From NCBI GenBank assembly GCA_964535195.1, contig CAZHSI010000003.1, positions 30,513-94,512 on the forward strand: a DNA stretch of 64,000 nt, given 5' to 3'. A program made the position numbers and the translations under genes. Positions 17,801 through 27,297 of this stretch are shown here, in pieces. How positions within the stretch are numbered: position 1 is the stretch's first letter; each line of letters starts with the position of its first letter. The DNA comes from UBA9339 sp964535195 (lineage in GTDB: Bacteria; Pseudomonadota; Gammaproteobacteria; UBA9339). The notes beneath the pieces are model-generated. The model searched no databases, was not told where the DNA came from, and saw nothing but the letters and a program-made list of their open reading frames with translations.

Positions 17801-18439
17801 GGTCAACCGACGATGGCGACAGGCTAGAATCGCTTCTTCAGAAATGAGAGAACGAATTTGCTCATCTGTTAACAACTCTATTTTTGCTACCTCATGACTG
17901 GTACGAAACCCATCAAAAAAATGTAAAAAAGGCACACGACTCTCAAGCGACGTTGCTTGAGCAACCAGTGCCATATCATGTGCTTCTTGAACACTAGCAG
18001 CACTTAACATAGCAAAACCAGTAGCACGCGCTCCGTAAATATCAGAGTGATCACCATAAATTGACATCCCATGAAAAGCTATAGCGCGTGTCGCCACATG
18101 AAACACTGTTGGCATTAGTTCACCAGCAATCCGATACATATTGGGAATCATTAATAATAAACCTTGGGACGAAGTAAAAGTTGTCGCAAGCGCCCCAAGC
18201 TGTAAAGCACCATGCACAGCACCAGCAGCGCCACCTTCACTTTGCATTGTCACTACTTGTGGCACACCTTCCCAAACATTTTTTAAACCTTTTGCCGCCC
18301 ATTGATCAGGAAGCTCCCCCATTGATGATGCAGGAGTAATGGGGTAAATAATGCAAATCTCATTAGTACGATAAGCAACGTTAGCGGTTGCTTCGTTACC
18401 ATCGAGCACCACCATAGGGTTATGATTGTTTTTTTTCAT
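14897..18439 (-). CDS. nifJ: Pyruvate:ferredoxin (flavodoxin) oxidoreductase
   Basis: Oxidative decarboxylation of pyruvate to acetyl-CoA, with electrons going to ferredoxin or flavodoxin. It is a single 1180-aa chain, the standard length. The domain order is an N-terminal pyruvate-binding domain (YRTNEICIIYPITPASSMGE, about residue 25), a transketolase-like domain, and a gamma domain starting AVFYGLGADGTVSANKNSIK (about 430). A two-cluster ferredoxin domain follows, CIQCGLCRVVCPH (about 690) and CTGCGACAEVCP (about 750). The C-terminal TPP domain has the CAACAGCGETPY cluster ligands (about 820), GDGWAYDIGYGG, and DTEVYSNTGGQASKATPRGA. All key cysteines are present. It implies low-oxygen growth or replacement of pyruvate dehydrogenase. 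A palindromic repeat lies upstream. Confidence 0.97.
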   Translation of the reverse strand: MKKNNHNPMVVLDGNEATANVAYRTNEICIIYPITPASSMGELPDQWAAKGLKNVWEGVPQVVTMQSEGGAAGAVHGALQLGALATTFTSSQGLLLMIPNMYRIAGELMPTVFHVATRAIAFHGMSIYGDHSDIYGARATGFAMLSAASVQEAHDMALVAQATSLESRVPFLHFFDGFRTSHEVAKIELLTDEQIRSLISEEAILACRHRRLTPEKPTIRGVVSDSDIYFQGREAVNPFYNNLPMILVNKLSEFAAVTGRSYELIEYYGDANAERVIVVMGSAAETVQETVSYLNQLSEKIGLLKIRLFRPFPKKAFLAKLPKTCKALAVLDRTKEIGAAGEPLYEEVATTLLEDHVNLHRPRVIGGRYGIASKEFTPAMVKAIFDELTKAEPKNHFTIGINDDLTHTSLSYDPDFDIEPEEVKRAVFYGLGADGTVSANKNSIKIIGEETPLYAQGYFVYDAKKTGSRTVSHLRFGPSKIRSAYLIKQANFIGCHQFSFIDKMLVLERAAIGATFLLNSPYPPTQVWEKLPRLLQRTIIDKKIKFYVIDAYKVAHDSGMRNHINTVMQTCFFALSNILPKEKAIAKIKEAIKKTYASKGEEVLQKNYQAVDHSLANLVEVAVPSKVTSHIELLPVVSNEAPKFVREVVGKMLAGRGDELPVSALPSDGVYLTHTTRFEKRNISLAVPQWLPDHCIQCGLCRVVCPHSAIRSKRYHEKALIGAPQDFLTTKLRGPNANDEYYTIQVYAEDCTGCGACAEVCPVNKGKSGNQALVMTTKTSETVACGREQVKFFESIPTDLTITDKPSINSLQYVAPMFEFCAACAGCGETPYIKLLTQLFGERLIIANGVGCSLAYGGYLPTVPWTVNAGGRGPAFASSLFEDNAEFGYGFLLTIEKHREQALSLLAKLAPQINHQELMQSIINNEQKTDFEVAAMRHDIAKLKAILATINTCDSQQLLSLIDQLVRQSVWEIGGDGWAYDIGYGGLDHVLASGKNIKVLVLDTEVYSNTGGQASKATPRGAVAKFAAKGKSVAKKDLGLMLMTYGNIYVASIAIGANPLQAMKAFQEADNYDGPAIVIAYSHCISHGINMHEGPQQQKLAVKCGHWPLYRYNPERRKQNLNPLQLDSGKPSIPFLAYAERENRYQILLRNDPAEAKRLMQLAEEDIKHRWRFYEALQQV

Positions 18440-18494
18440 ATATGTGACACCTATACAACTATTATTTCAAAACACTGGAATTATCTTTAGTGGA

Positions 18495-18630
18495 ACTATA
18501 CCACTCGTAAAATCAAATTTAGACTCCATTGCTTTGTCACGCGAAAGACCGCATGGAATAAACCTAAACCCAAGCAAGGAGGATCGCCCAAAAACAAAGC
18601 AACGTAATAACAATTTAATTTACGAACAGC
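18495..18630. repeat. Nested palindromic intergenic repeat, copy A (with REP-like core)
   Basis: The outer arms pair as CTCGTAAAATCAAATTTA with AATTTAATTTACGA, and an inner pair is TTGCTTTG with CAAAGCAA. The core (18531-18563) reads CTTTGTCACGCGAAAGACCG then CATGGAATAAA, repeated at 27.98, 60.6 and 63.5 kb. It separates nifJ from the DUF3857 gene and would lie in the nifJ 5' leader. Confidence 0.65.
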
Positions 18631-18641
18631 AGCCCCTATGC

Positions 18642-20531
18642 TTATTTTTGCTCAAAGACAATAATCACATCGTTAAAATTGCCCTTAAGCCATTTTTTTA
18701 AAGCAACAAACTCAGGTTTTTTAAAATCCTGACTAGAGATTAAATTTTTATATAAAACCACAGTATCATCTATTTGCAAATCGTTGTCTGCGTTAAACCT
18801 ACACGCACGCTTTATCTTAATCCATGGCGTTTCTAGCTCCTTATTTAGAGCCGCAACATTACGCACAGTAACATTTTTGATAATTGTCTGCCTAGTCATG
18901 GTTGATGGAAAACCATCAATTAATACATCAGCCACATTATCTTGTGATATGTTATAAATATTAGGAATCACTCCCGCATAAGTTAGTTTCAGCGCCGAAC
19001 CAGCATTAGTTTGTAAAACCTCATTTTCACGCTCAAAACGATAAGCAACGGTGATATCTTTAACAATCCGTGAATCAAGTTTAGATAGTCGCATCTCTTT
19101 TTTATCTTTCTCATCAATACTAGTGCCGCCAGCCAAGGCGTAAAAAATAGCACTTTTTATGGCTTCATTTGAAACCTTCAGCGCGCTACCAACAAGCCCG
19201 GGAGTACATTCGTTTTGTAAAATCAGGCTACCACTTTCCACCACCTTATTATCATTAAGAATTTTTAGTTGCCTTTTTAACCCGGTAACCGCACGTCTAT
19301 AATCAATTTCCGGAATTTTTTCATAACTAGGAGTTTGCGTATCGAAAACCAAGGCACGTTTACCAGCAATATCCGGAAAAATCCCGTCAGCCATACTTTC
19401 AAAATTAGTTGGATCAACCCAATAGATCTTACCTGCTTGAGTAGTAACTTTCACGATGGCATGATTAAAAGCGTAGAAACTTGGTAAAATTTCCCATGAA
19501 GTTTGCGTCAAGCCACGCATCGTGACCGCAACTTGTGCCTTAAACCCAAGTTTAGTCAAAACTGCGGCTGTGGCCGCAGCAAAATCCTTACAGTCTCCCA
19601 GCTGGGTCTTACTGATTTTATCAAGATCACGTGGCACATAACGACCACTCACGGTACGCCAATCACCCATAAACCGAATCTTATCATTTAGTAACGATGT
19701 CACCGTATTAATTTGGTCAACCTCGTTACTCTTCTTTTTGGCTGCATTTAGGATTTTTACAAAATCAGGGGGGAGTTTTTGCGTATAAACTTTGGCTATA
19801 AGTTGGCCATATTTTGCTGCAAAATCTTCCCACTGCGCCACACTGGAAACCGCCACCCAAGGAATATGTTTGTGATTGATAATAACAGCACCAGGCTCGT
19901 TATTTACCGCTTTATACACCTCCTTGGTTAAAACTATTTCTAAACTATAAATTTCTTTCGTCTTGCTTTTGGTTATCCTTAAACAATGTTCCGGATCATT
20001 AACTAAAACATAAAGGGGTAACTTTGAGTTTATTTTGATTCTAGCATTTGCGACTAACTCGCCATTACCAAATTGAAAAACATCGGCGTAAAAATTATCT
20101 AGGAGCGGTTTTTTTATCAAGGATTTATATTTTGCATATACCTTCGCGCCAATTTCTGCTCTAGGAAAAGCCAGTAATAATTGACGATACTGATCAAACC
20201 CATCCGGGGAACTTGCTAACGGCTTATCTTCTACAAGGTTTTTATCAAGTTGATATTCTTTTCCTTTATAAACAGTCTTGGCACCTAGCAATTCTATTTT
20301 TTCACTATCAGCGTTGTAATATAATACCATATTAGCATCTTGACTACGCCCAATTTCGGTAAGAATTACTTTACTTATTTCCTCCACTGCCGTGGCTGTG
20401 CCATCACGATTAACCGTGATCTCTTTATTATACGAACTTCTTGTCGGTGCATCTGCGATCAGTGACCACTTGGCATACACTGGTATTAAAAAAATAAGCC
20501 ACAAAAAAACCATCAAAATCAGTCTTTTCAT
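18642..20531 (-). CDS. Exported DUF3857 / transglutaminase-like protein
   Basis: A 629-aa protein with a signal peptide (MKRLILMVFLWLIFLIPVYA, residues 1-20). The N-terminal half is a DUF3857 beta-rich domain (about 30-220). A transglutaminase-like domain follows, with its Cys in KTQLGDCKDFAAATAAVL (about 312), a His in AFNHAIVKV (about 355) and an Asp in YWVDPTNF, a plausible Cys-His-Asp triad. The C-terminus is beta-rich. The frame opens at a GTG (20546), but the ATG at 20531 starts a clean signal peptide. Such proteins occur in Legionella and Bacteroidetes envelopes with unknown substrates. A role in envelope or secreted peptide processing is inferred. Confidence 0.8.
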   Translation of the reverse strand: MKRLILMVFLWLIFLIPVYAKWSLIADAPTRSSYNKEITVNRDGTATAVEEISKVILTEIGRSQDANMVLYYNADSEKIELLGAKTVYKGKEYQLDKNLVEDKPLASSPDGFDQYRQLLLAFPRAEIGAKVYAKYKSLIKKPLLDNFYADVFQFGNGELVANARIKINSKLPLYVLVNDPEHCLRITKSKTKEIYSLEIVLTKEVYKAVNNEPGAVIINHKHIPWVAVSSVAQWEDFAAKYGQLIAKVYTQKLPPDFVKILNAAKKKSNEVDQINTVTSLLNDKIRFMGDWRTVSGRYVPRDLDKISKTQLGDCKDFAAATAAVLTKLGFKAQVAVTMRGLTQTSWEILPSFYAFNHAIVKVTTQAGKIYWVDPTNFESMADGIFPDIAGKRALVFDTQTPSYEKIPEIDYRRAVTGLKRQLKILNDNKVVESGSLILQNECTPGLVGSALKVSNEAIKSAIFYALAGGTSIDEKDKKEMRLSKLDSRIVKDITVAYRFERENEVLQTNAGSALKLTYAGVIPNIYNISQDNVADVLIDGFPSTMTRQTIIKNVTVRNVAALNKELETPWIKIKRACRFNADNDLQIDDTVVLYKNLISSQDFKKPEFVALKKWLKGNFNDVIIVFEQK

Positions 20532-20736
20532 ATAACCATCACCCACGATGTTTGATAGTGTAAATAATACATTAATGTATAATTTTGTCTAACTACTTCT
20601 GTGGCAATTAAAATCAGCGTCGCAAACTTAAAAAGTATATCTTTTTTTATTCCTGCAATTAAATGTATAATACCAGCTTGTTCATGGCTGATGATAAAAA
20701 AAATAATAACTAAACTGTAGAACATGAGGAAAAGAT

Positions 20737-21537
20737 ATGCTGAAAAAAAATTCTAGTTTCTATTTCTTAATAATTGTTAGCACCATAATTACGTTCTTTC
20801 CCATAACCGGTCATGCAAGGTCTGACACTATGCAAGTAAACGCCTATTGCTCCAAAACACCGGCGGAAGCACAGTGGGTACAACTATTTTCTGGTAAACC
20901 AAACACCAAAGTAAGCCTTAGAACTGACGGCTTACTCTTTAACCTAAGCGCCTGGAAAAACTTCATTAAGGGCAAAGAAGCCGAGGTGCTATATGATTTA
21001 TACTTAGGTTCTATTATGGAGCTAAATTCCCGCGGCATCATGACTGTTCTAAGCAAACTTAGTGGCGATCTTTTTGATAACATAGCTCTATCAATTAGCT
21101 TTAGCGGTAAAGATAATTTGTTTAAAATTGCCGACTTTACACAACCATTATTATTTGTACTGCATCCTAATCACATTAACGAAGTAGATATCCAAGCAGC
21201 ATGTACCAATGAAAACATGGTCGCACCAGCTGCGGATACTTCAAGTTTATTTAGTACCCTAAGTAACCCTGAAAATACAACATTTTTTGATGACCTAGCT
21301 GAAAAATCGAGCATTGCCATGTCCCGCCATATGTGGCCTAGAGACGCAGAAATTGCTTGCGAAAAAGGGCAAGGTATTGCCATAAAATTTAGCAGACCAA
21401 ATAGCAAAGAAAATACCAACATAACTTATTTTGGCACGCTAACAATTGTTACTGATGATCAACCACAAGCAGCAGCGGCCTTACCACTAGGCACTCCTAT
21501 GGCAGCGGCAATGGTATCTACTACGCATACTCAATAA
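20737..21537 (+). CDS. Hypothetical exported protein
   Basis: A 266-aa protein with a signal peptide (about residues 1-27, ending ITGHARS), a good ribosome site (GAGGAAAAG) and no family I recognise. It has two Cys early (YCSKTP) and later Cys in QAACTNEN and EIACEKG, which could form disulfides. The C-terminus is Ala-rich low complexity (QAAAALPLGTPMAAAMVS). It stands alone between the divergent DUF3857 gene and the fatty-acid fusion gene. It is probably periplasmic or secreted. Confidence 0.65.
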   Translation: MLKKNSSFYFLIIVSTIITFFPITGHARSDTMQVNAYCSKTPAEAQWVQLFSGKPNTKVSLRTDGLLFNLSAWKNFIKGKEAEVLYDLYLGSIMELNSRGIMTVLSKLSGDLFDNIALSISFSGKDNLFKIADFTQPLLFVLHPNHINEVDIQAACTNENMVAPAADTSSLFSTLSNPENTTFFDDLAEKSSIAMSRHMWPRDAEIACEKGQGIAIKFSRPNSKENTNITYFGTLTIVTDDQPQAAAALPLGTPMAAAMVSTTHTQ

Positions 21538-21580
21538 TTTTGACTAAAGCAGGAGGGCAAAGAGGTCACTAAAGCCACCT

Positions 21581-24316
21581 TTGAAAGTGCCAAATTTTAT
21601 GCAAAACAACTACTACACTTTGACAGAAAAATTACTCCTCGTAGTAAAAAAAACTCCAGAAATAGTTGCTTTGCAAATCAAAACCTCCACTGGCTATCAG
21701 CCATACACCTACCAAGAGTTATACGATAATGCAAAAAAGGTGGCTGAAGCTCTAATTTACTCTGGCATCCAAAAAAAGGAGCGGGTGGCAATCGTACTCG
21801 AAAATCGAGCGGAATGGGTGTTTATTTATTTTGGCATTTTACTTGCTAAAGCTATAGCTGTACCACTCGACCCGCAAGCAACCGCAGATGACCTCGAGTA
21901 TTTTTTTAAGGATTCAGAAAATAAAATAGTTTTTACTTCGCCATTACTGCTAGCAACAGTTTACGCTGCTACGCAAAGGATAGAGAAACCACCAAAAATT
22001 GTGCTACTCGACCAAGAAAAAATTGGTGAACCACTAGCTGAATTTTGTGGTTTTCATGATTTTTTAGGTTTTGCTAATAAAGCTCAAGCTTCGCGCATAA
22101 TAAATTTAAACACACAGACAAGCCTGGATGACATCGCTTCTATCCTCTATACCTCGGGCACTACCGGTAAGCCGAAAGGGGTGCTACTTACTCACAAAAA
22201 TTTTTATGCCAATTTTCAGAGCGTAGAAAAATTAAACATCTTCTTCGAAGGTAATCAAAACATTTTAGCTATCCTGCCTTTACACCATGCGTTTCCTTTT
22301 ATGGTGACAGTGATTATTCCGCTTTTCCTCAAGATAAAAGTCACTTACGTTGCCACCAACAAACGGGAGGAAATTATCCAATGTTTACAAGAAACAAAAG
22401 CAACCTTTTTTGTTGGCGTTCCTTTATTTTTCAACTTCTTTTGTCATGTCATAAAAAAAGAGCTTAATAAGCTACCATTAATCATGCGCCTCCTGTTATT
22501 TGGCCTAACCAACCTTGGCTATAAACTACGCCAACTAACTGGGATTAACCTCAATAAGCGATTATTAGCAAAAATACATAAGACGTTTGGTAAGCGTCTA
22601 AAATACCTTATTAGTGGCGGCGCTGCCTTAGATCCCAAGGTTGAAATATTTTTTAATAAAATAGGCTTCACGATAATCCAAGGTTATGGCCTTACCGAAA
22701 CCGCGCCAATTGTTACACTCAATCCTTTGACCAAATCTAAAATAGGATCAGTTGGTAAAACGATGCCTGACGTCAGTATTAAAATTATCGCACCAGACGC
22801 TAGTGGCGTTGGCGAAGTAGCCATTCATGGGCCAAACGTTATGCAGGGTTACTACCAACGTGACGCGGAAACTGCCGAGGCGTTAAAAGATGGTTGGTTT
22901 TACTCTGGAGACCTAGGCTACTTCGATCAAAAGGGTTATCTCTTTTTAACTGGCAGAAAAAAAGAGTTAATTAAATTGAGCTCTGGTAAATATATCTTGC
23001 CAGAAGAGGTCGAAAACCACTATATGCAAGACCACTATATTAAAGAGCTATGTGTCCTCGCAGTTGGTGAGGGTACCCAAGAAAAATTGGTAGCAGTGAT
23101 CGTTCCCGATTTTGCTTACTTCAAAAAAATTGGGGAAATTAAAATCTACGAAACGATTAAATTCGCCCTTGCAACCTACTCTAAAGATTATCCTATCTAC
23201 AAAACTCTTATGGGGTTTATCCTTACTAAAGATGATTTACCGCGTACCAATTTAGGTAAATTAAAACGTCATGAGATCCGGCATAAATATTTAGAGGAGA
23301 TAATGGGTAAACCCGCCAAAGTAGCCACAGAACAGTTAAACCCTGAAGATCTTGCTTTACTTAATCTTCCAACCTACAAAGCAATCATCAGTGTGATTAC
23401 TAAAGAAAGACAACGAGCAAGACCCGTACTTTTAAATGACCATTTAAATATTGATTTGGGCTTTGACTCGTTAAGCCGGATCGAATTAGTAGCAAATTTA
23501 GAAAAGCAATTTAATATTCAAATTCCAGAACCTTTAATCGCCAAAATAGCTACGGTAAAAGATCTAGTACTAACGCTAGAGCAAGCAATTACTGAACCAA
23601 AAGCTAACAGTGAAAAAATTGTTACTCTTCTCACCCAAGAGCTCTGGCAAAATATTTTAAACACTAAACCAACGAAAACCATTATTAACAAAATCGATAT
23701 TACTCCTAGCCTCTTTGCAAAAATGGTAACGATGACTGCTTCTATTTTTATTTTTATCGTAACTAAACTGCTCTGGCGCCTAAAAGTGGTCGGTACAGAA
23801 AATTTACCTAAAGATCAGCCATTTATCCTTTGCCCCAATCACACTAGTTATATCGATGCTTTCTTGGTATTAGCTGCTATACCAACCTGGTTAAAATTTA
23901 AAATTTTTTTCCTGGGGCTAAACACTATCTTTGATGTCCCGATAGTCCGTCATATCATAAAAATTGGGAGAATTATCCCTCTTGATTTAGCAACTAATTT
24001 GCTTGAGACAATGCGTGCCTGCAGCTATGTGTTAAGAAGCCAAAGAGTAATGTGCATCTTCCCTGAGGGGGGTCGCTCGCCCGATGGTACCATACAACCC
24101 TTTAAAAAAGGGGTAGGTATTTTAGCTCGTGAGCTAAAAATGCCACTAGTACCAATCCATATTGATGGGGCATTCAAGGTCTTACCCATAGGCACAGTTT
24201 TGCCGAAGTTATCACCAATTAAAATCACTTTTGGTAAACCGTATATTCCTGATCCAGTTAAAGCATATGAAAAAATAGTAAAAGAATTAGAAATCGAAGT
24301 AATTAATTTAGCCTAA
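21581..24316 (+). CDS. Fatty acid-AMP/CoA ligase - acyl carrier protein - PlsC acyltransferase fusion
   Basis: A 911-aa three-part lipid enzyme. Residues about 1-560 are an AMP-forming ligase with the P-loop YTSGTTGKPKGV (about 190), QGYGLTETAP, and GWFYSGDLGYFDQKGYLF. Residues about 595-675 are an acyl carrier domain with the phosphopantetheine Ser in LGFDSLSRIELV (about 628). Residues about 715-900 are a PlsC-type acyltransferase with the HxxxxD motif NHTSYIDAF (about 753) and FPEGGRSPDG. The likely role is activating free fatty acids, loading the built-in ACP and acylating a lysophospholipid, a relative of Aas. The start is unclear: TTG at 21581 or ATG at 21599, neither with a well-placed ribosome site. 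Confidence 0.85.
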   Translation: MKVPNFMQNNYYTLTEKLLLVVKKTPEIVALQIKTSTGYQPYTYQELYDNAKKVAEALIYSGIQKKERVAIVLENRAEWVFIYFGILLAKAIAVPLDPQATADDLEYFFKDSENKIVFTSPLLLATVYAATQRIEKPPKIVLLDQEKIGEPLAEFCGFHDFLGFANKAQASRIINLNTQTSLDDIASILYTSGTTGKPKGVLLTHKNFYANFQSVEKLNIFFEGNQNILAILPLHHAFPFMVTVIIPLFLKIKVTYVATNKREEIIQCLQETKATFFVGVPLFFNFFCHVIKKELNKLPLIMRLLLFGLTNLGYKLRQLTGINLNKRLLAKIHKTFGKRLKYLISGGAALDPKVEIFFNKIGFTIIQGYGLTETAPIVTLNPLTKSKIGSVGKTMPDVSIKIIAPDASGVGEVAIHGPNVMQGYYQRDAETAEALKDGWFYSGDLGYFDQKGYLFLTGRKKELIKLSSGKYILPEEVENHYMQDHYIKELCVLAVGEGTQEKLVAVIVPDFAYFKKIGEIKIYETIKFALATYSKDYPIYKTLMGFILTKDDLPRTNLGKLKRHEIRHKYLEEIMGKPAKVATEQLNPEDLALLNLPTYKAIISVITKERQRARPVLLNDHLNIDLGFDSLSRIELVANLEKQFNIQIPEPLIAKIATVKDLVLTLEQAITEPKANSEKIVTLLTQELWQNILNTKPTKTIINKIDITPSLFAKMVTMTASIFIFIVTKLLWRLKVVGTENLPKDQPFILCPNHTSYIDAFLVLAAIPTWLKFKIFFLGLNTIFDVPIVRHIIKIGRIIPLDLATNLLETMRACSYVLRSQRVMCIFPEGGRSPDGTIQPFKKGVGILARELKMPLVPIHIDGAFKVLPIGTVLPKLSPIKITFGKPYIPDPVKAYEKIVKELEIEVINLA

Positions 24317-24454
24317 GAGGCGTTATAGGCATACATACACACTTTCCGCTGCCCCCCCCAAGATCCGTGCAAAACTATCTAAGCTAATTCGGTCCTGTTT
24401 AACCCCAAATTATACTGGTAGCAAATCGAGAAAAAATTCCTTACAATTCCTCCT

Positions 24455-27283
24455 ATGTCAACTATATGTATCCGGGGTGCTCGCACTCACAATTTAAAAA
24501 ACATTGATCTTGATCTACCTCGAGATAAACTAATTGTTATTACTGGTCTCTCTGGCTCTGGAAAGTCGTCGCTCGCGTTTGATACACTTTATGCCGAAGG
24601 GCAAAGACGTTACGTTGAATCTTTATCCGCCTATGCCCGGCAATTTTTAGCGATCATGGAAAAACCTGACGTTGACCTAATTGAAGGGTTATCGCCAGCA
24701 ATTTCCATTGAACAAAAATCAACCTCACACAATCCTCGCTCCACGGTAGGTACCGTAACTGAAATTTATGATTATCTACGCTTACTTTACGCCCGCGCAG
24801 GCCAACCGCGCTGTCCCGAACACAAAATCACGCTCGAAGCTCAAACCATCAGTCAAATGACCGACAATGTTTTGGCGTTGCCTGAAGAGACCAAAGTTAC
24901 TTTACTTGCACCCATCGTCACTGCACGCAAAGGGGAATACCTTAAACTTTTTGAAGATTTACAAGCACAGGGTTTTATCCGCGCACGCATCGACGGTAAA
25001 ATTGTTGAACTAGCGGCAGCACCAACCTTGAGCCTACATAAAGCACATACTATCGAAGTAGTGGTTGATCGGCTCAAAGTTAACCCTAAAATACGGGAAA
25101 GATTAGCTGCCTCATTTGAAACAGCTTTGCGCCTTACTAACAGCATTACTCGGATTATAATTCATCATGCCGACACCCCTGAAGAACGAGTTTTTTCAGC
25201 AAAATTTGCCTGCCCCATATGTGGTTATAGTTTAGCAGAACTGGAGCCACGGATGTTCTCCTTTAATAATCCCAACGGCGCATGCCCCAGCTGCGATGGC
25301 CTGGGGGTCAAACAATCGTTTACTGAAGAAAAAATTATCGTTGACCAACACTTGAGCCTTACTGATGGCGCTATTTGTGGTTGGGATCGCAGAAATCCTT
25401 ATTATTTTTCACTGCTCACCTCTCTAGCCAATCATTATCATTTCGATCTTGATACTAAATTTACGGAACTACCAGCAAAAATAAAAAAAATTATCCTTTA
25501 CGGCAGCGGCGAAGATGAAATTGCTTTTCATTATGTATTTGGCGGCGCCAAACGGGTAAAAAAAATTCATCCGTTTGAGGGGATCCTCCCTAACCTGGAG
25601 AGACGTTATCGCGACACGGAGTCGGAAGCCGCACGGGAAGAGTTAGCAAAATATTTAAGTGTCACTACTTGTCAAGAATGTGGCGGTACCCGCTTAAAAA
25701 AAGCAGCCAACCATGTATTTATTGCCGAAAAAAATATCTCAGACATTACTGCACTGCCAATTGCTGAAGCATTAGAGTTTTTCGTCACACTAAAACTCCC
25801 CGATAAACGGGGAAAAATTGCGGCAAAAATCTTACAAGAGATTAATGACCGACTACGCTTTTTATTAAATGTTGGCCTGGAATATTTAAGCTTAAATCGC
25901 CGCGCGGAAACCTTATCTGGCGGTGAGGCACAAAGAATTAGATTGGCGAGTCAGTTAGGCTCAGGGTTAGTCGGCGTAATGTATATTCTCGATGAACCAA
26001 CCATTGGCCTTCACCAAAGGGATAATCAGCGCTTGTTAAAAACCTTAACTAATTTACGTGACCTAGGCAATACCGTAATTGTCGTAGAACACGATGAAGA
26101 GACAATTTTAACCGCAGACCATGTGGTTGATATTGGTCCTGCCGCCGGCATTCACGGTGGCAGCGTTGTGTTTCAAGGACCACCCCAAAAATTACTCTTA
26201 GAAAAAAACTCTCTCACCGGTAAATATTTATCAGGAACTTTAGCAGTTTCTCTCCCACCGCAACGAACGAGCTTTAATCCCAAAAAAGTTATAAGAATTT
26301 GTAACGCCAAACAAAATAACCTCAAAAATATTAACATCGATCTGCCTATAGGTTTATTCACTTGCATTACCGGGGTCTCTGGCTCGGGAAAATCAAGCTT
26401 AATTAACGATATTTTATATCCTGTCGCTGCTCGTGAACTAAACCAAGCTGCCTTTTCCTTACCGAAAACTTACGAAAAAATAGTTGGCTTAGCACAACTC
26501 GATAAAGTAGTGGCAATCGATCAAAGCCCCATTGGACGTACACCACGCTCTAACCCGGCAACCTATACCGGTTTATTCACGGAGATTCGCGATTTGTTTG
26601 CAAAAACCCCTGAGGCTCGTGCCCGAGGCTACAAAGCAGGTCGTTTTAGTTTCAACATCTCTGGCGGCAGATGTGAAGCATGCTTAGGCGATGGTTTAAT
26701 TAAAGTTGAAATGCATTTTTTACCCGACATCTATGTCATGTGCGACGTCTGCAAAGGCGAAAGATATAACCGCGAAACTCTTGAAGTAACTTACAAAGGC
26801 AAAAATATTGCAGAAGTTTTAGCCATGACTGTTGAGTCTGCTAGCCACTTCTTTGAGGCAATTCCTACGATTGCCCACAAATTACACACACTAACCGAAG
26901 TTGGTCTGGCTTATATTCATTTAGGACAAAGTGCAACCACCTTGTCTGGGGGTGAAGCCCAAAGGATAAAATTATCTAAAGAGCTTTCTCGTCGTGGCAC
27001 TGGCAATACTTTATATATCTTAGATGAACCCACTACCGGCTTACATTTTCATGATGTCAAACAACTGCTTAGCATCCTCCATAAACTGCGTGATCAGGGT
27101 AATACTATTGTCGTAATTGAACATAACTTAGACGTTATAAAAACAGCAGATTGGATCATCGACCTTGGCCCTGAAGGTGGCGATAAAGGTGGACAATTAG
27201 TGGTTGCTGGCACCCCAGAACAAGTAGCAAAAGATAATAATTCGTATACCGGCAAATTTTTACAAGAAAAACTACACAAATAA
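24455..27283 (+). CDS. uvrA: UvrABC excinuclease subunit A
   Basis: DNA damage recognition ATPase of nucleotide excision repair. It is 942 aa, full length. The two ABC modules have Walker A motifs GLSGSGKSSLAF (about 33) and GVSGSGKSSLIND (about 640). The signature motifs are LSGGEAQRIRLASQLGSG and LSGGEAQRIKLSKELSRR, with Walker B YILDEPTIGLH and YILDEPTTGLHF. The zinc sites are CPICGYSLAEL with CPSCDGLG, and CEACLGDG with CDVCKGE. No SOS box is evident upstream. A C8 run (24352-24359) lies in the leader region. The bases just before the ATG are not a good ribosome site. Confidence 0.97.
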   Translation: MSTICIRGARTHNLKNIDLDLPRDKLIVITGLSGSGKSSLAFDTLYAEGQRRYVESLSAYARQFLAIMEKPDVDLIEGLSPAISIEQKSTSHNPRSTVGTVTEIYDYLRLLYARAGQPRCPEHKITLEAQTISQMTDNVLALPEETKVTLLAPIVTARKGEYLKLFEDLQAQGFIRARIDGKIVELAAAPTLSLHKAHTIEVVVDRLKVNPKIRERLAASFETALRLTNSITRIIIHHADTPEERVFSAKFACPICGYSLAELEPRMFSFNNPNGACPSCDGLGVKQSFTEEKIIVDQHLSLTDGAICGWDRRNPYYFSLLTSLANHYHFDLDTKFTELPAKIKKIILYGSGEDEIAFHYVFGGAKRVKKIHPFEGILPNLERRYRDTESEAAREELAKYLSVTTCQECGGTRLKKAANHVFIAEKNISDITALPIAEALEFFVTLKLPDKRGKIAAKILQEINDRLRFLLNVGLEYLSLNRRAETLSGGEAQRIRLASQLGSGLVGVMYILDEPTIGLHQRDNQRLLKTLTNLRDLGNTVIVVEHDEETILTADHVVDIGPAAGIHGGSVVFQGPPQKLLLEKNSLTGKYLSGTLAVSLPPQRTSFNPKKVIRICNAKQNNLKNINIDLPIGLFTCITGVSGSGKSSLINDILYPVAARELNQAAFSLPKTYEKIVGLAQLDKVVAIDQSPIGRTPRSNPATYTGLFTEIRDLFAKTPEARARGYKAGRFSFNISGGRCEACLGDGLIKVEMHFLPDIYVMCDVCKGERYNRETLEVTYKGKNIAEVLAMTVESASHFFEAIPTIAHKLHTLTEVGLAYIHLGQSATTLSGGEAQRIKLSKELSRRGTGNTLYILDEPTTGLHFHDVKQLLSILHKLRDQGNTIVVIEHNLDVIKTADWIIDLGPEGGDKGGQLVVAGTPEQVAKDNNSYTGKFLQEKLHK

Positions 27284-27297
27284 GAACCGATAATTCT

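Noticed and set aside
24352..24359. C8 run before uvrA as a promoter-spacing switch
   Set aside because: No promoter elements flank it at a useful spacing.
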